Below, one piece after another: positions 6,740-6,900 of a stretch of DNA of 6,900 nt. The notes beneath the pieces are model-generated. The model was given only the letters and a program-made list of their open reading frames with translations, was not told where the DNA came from and did not search any database. Made by a program: the position numbers and the translations under genes. Numbering within the stretch: position 1 is the stretch's first letter; every line of letters starts with the position of its first letter. The DNA is from Patescibacteria group bacterium (lineage in GTDB: Bacteria > Patescibacteriota > Minisyncoccia > Portnoybacterales > UBA2143): positions 1 through 6,900 of the forward strand of contig JAHJUH010000084.1 of NCBI GenBank assembly GCA_018829245.1. Direction: 5' to 3'.

Positions 6740-6900
6740 ATGTGTGGATTAGCTGGTTATGTTGGTAAGGGAGATAAAGGTATTTTAGAAAAAATGACGC
6801 GTTCTTTAAAATATCGTGGTCCAAATGACGAAGGATTTTTTATTCAAGACGGAATTGGATTAGGACATCAACGGCTTTCCATTATTGACTTAAGTGATAG
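6740..6900 (+). CDS. Asparagine synthase (glutamine-hydrolysing) family protein, N-terminal part (3' end outside window)
   Basis: Only the first 53 codons are present. After ATG the protein begins MCGLAGYVG, so Cys2 becomes the N-terminal nucleophile of a class II glutamine amidotransferase once Met is removed. SLKYRGPNDEG (22-32) and GLGHQRLSIIDLS (40-52) are the conserved glutamine-binding blocks of AsnB; the usual form is RGPDDEG, so Asn29 is a mild variation. The synthetase domain would lie downstream. AsnB makes asparagine from aspartate, ATP and glutamine. In polysaccharide clusters, AsnB-like proteins are also common and are thought or shown in some cases to amidate sugar acids. It starts 3 bp after the GT2 stop codon, so it belongs to the same transcript, which favours but does not prove a glycan role. 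Confidence 0.93.
   Translation, partial: MCGLAGYVGKGDKGILEKMTRSLKYRGPNDEGFFIQDGIGLGHQRLSIIDLSD

Overview
This is an AT-rich window, below roughly 30% GC by eye, packed almost entirely with genes. It carries eight or nine genes for membrane-linked glycan assembly plus two B12-binding radical SAM proteins. TGA serves as an ordinary stop (ends of the genes at 842-1576 and 2962-4329), so the standard bacterial code applies. The small spacers, low GC, scarcity of Shine-Dalgarno sequences and protein style suggest a bacterium of the Candidate Phyla Radiation (Patescibacteria/Parcubacteria type) or another little-studied anaerobic lineage. That placement is inference and no marker gene here settles it.

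Layout. The left block (2-2961, + strand) runs as one tight series. It holds the C-terminal end of a radical SAM enzyme, a small four-helix ArnE/EamA-like membrane protein, a GT2 polyprenyl-phosphate-sugar synthase, a DUF2304 membrane protein overlapping it by ATGA, and a second GT2 enzyme of the rhamnosyltransferase-like type. A complete B12-binding radical SAM gene lies on the - strand (2962-4329) and meets that block end to end with no spacer. A 67-bp divergent gap (4330-4396) contains a good extended -10 promoter pointing right. It opens a second + strand series: an ArnT/PMT-like membrane glycosyltransferase, a GtrB/ArnC-like GT2 with two C-terminal helices, and the first 53 codons of an AsnB-type glutamine amidotransferase that runs off the window.

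Working model (inference from families and order). The two polyprenyl-phosphate GT2 enzymes load sugars onto a lipid carrier at the cytoplasmic face. The small SMR-like protein is a candidate for moving the lipid-sugar across the membrane. The GT39-like enzyme then transfers the sugar to an acceptor on the outer face. The rhamnosyltransferase-like GT2 would build the glycan chain in the cytoplasm, and the AsnB-like enzyme may amidate a sugar or make asparagine. The radical SAM enzymes may modify a lipid or sugar, but their substrates cannot be read from the sequence. No mobile element, RNA gene, CRISPR array or long non-coding stretch was seen. I find no clear sign of a wholly new system. The most distinctive points are the clustering of nearly all steps of a lipid-linked sugar pathway and its association with two B12 radical SAM enzymes.
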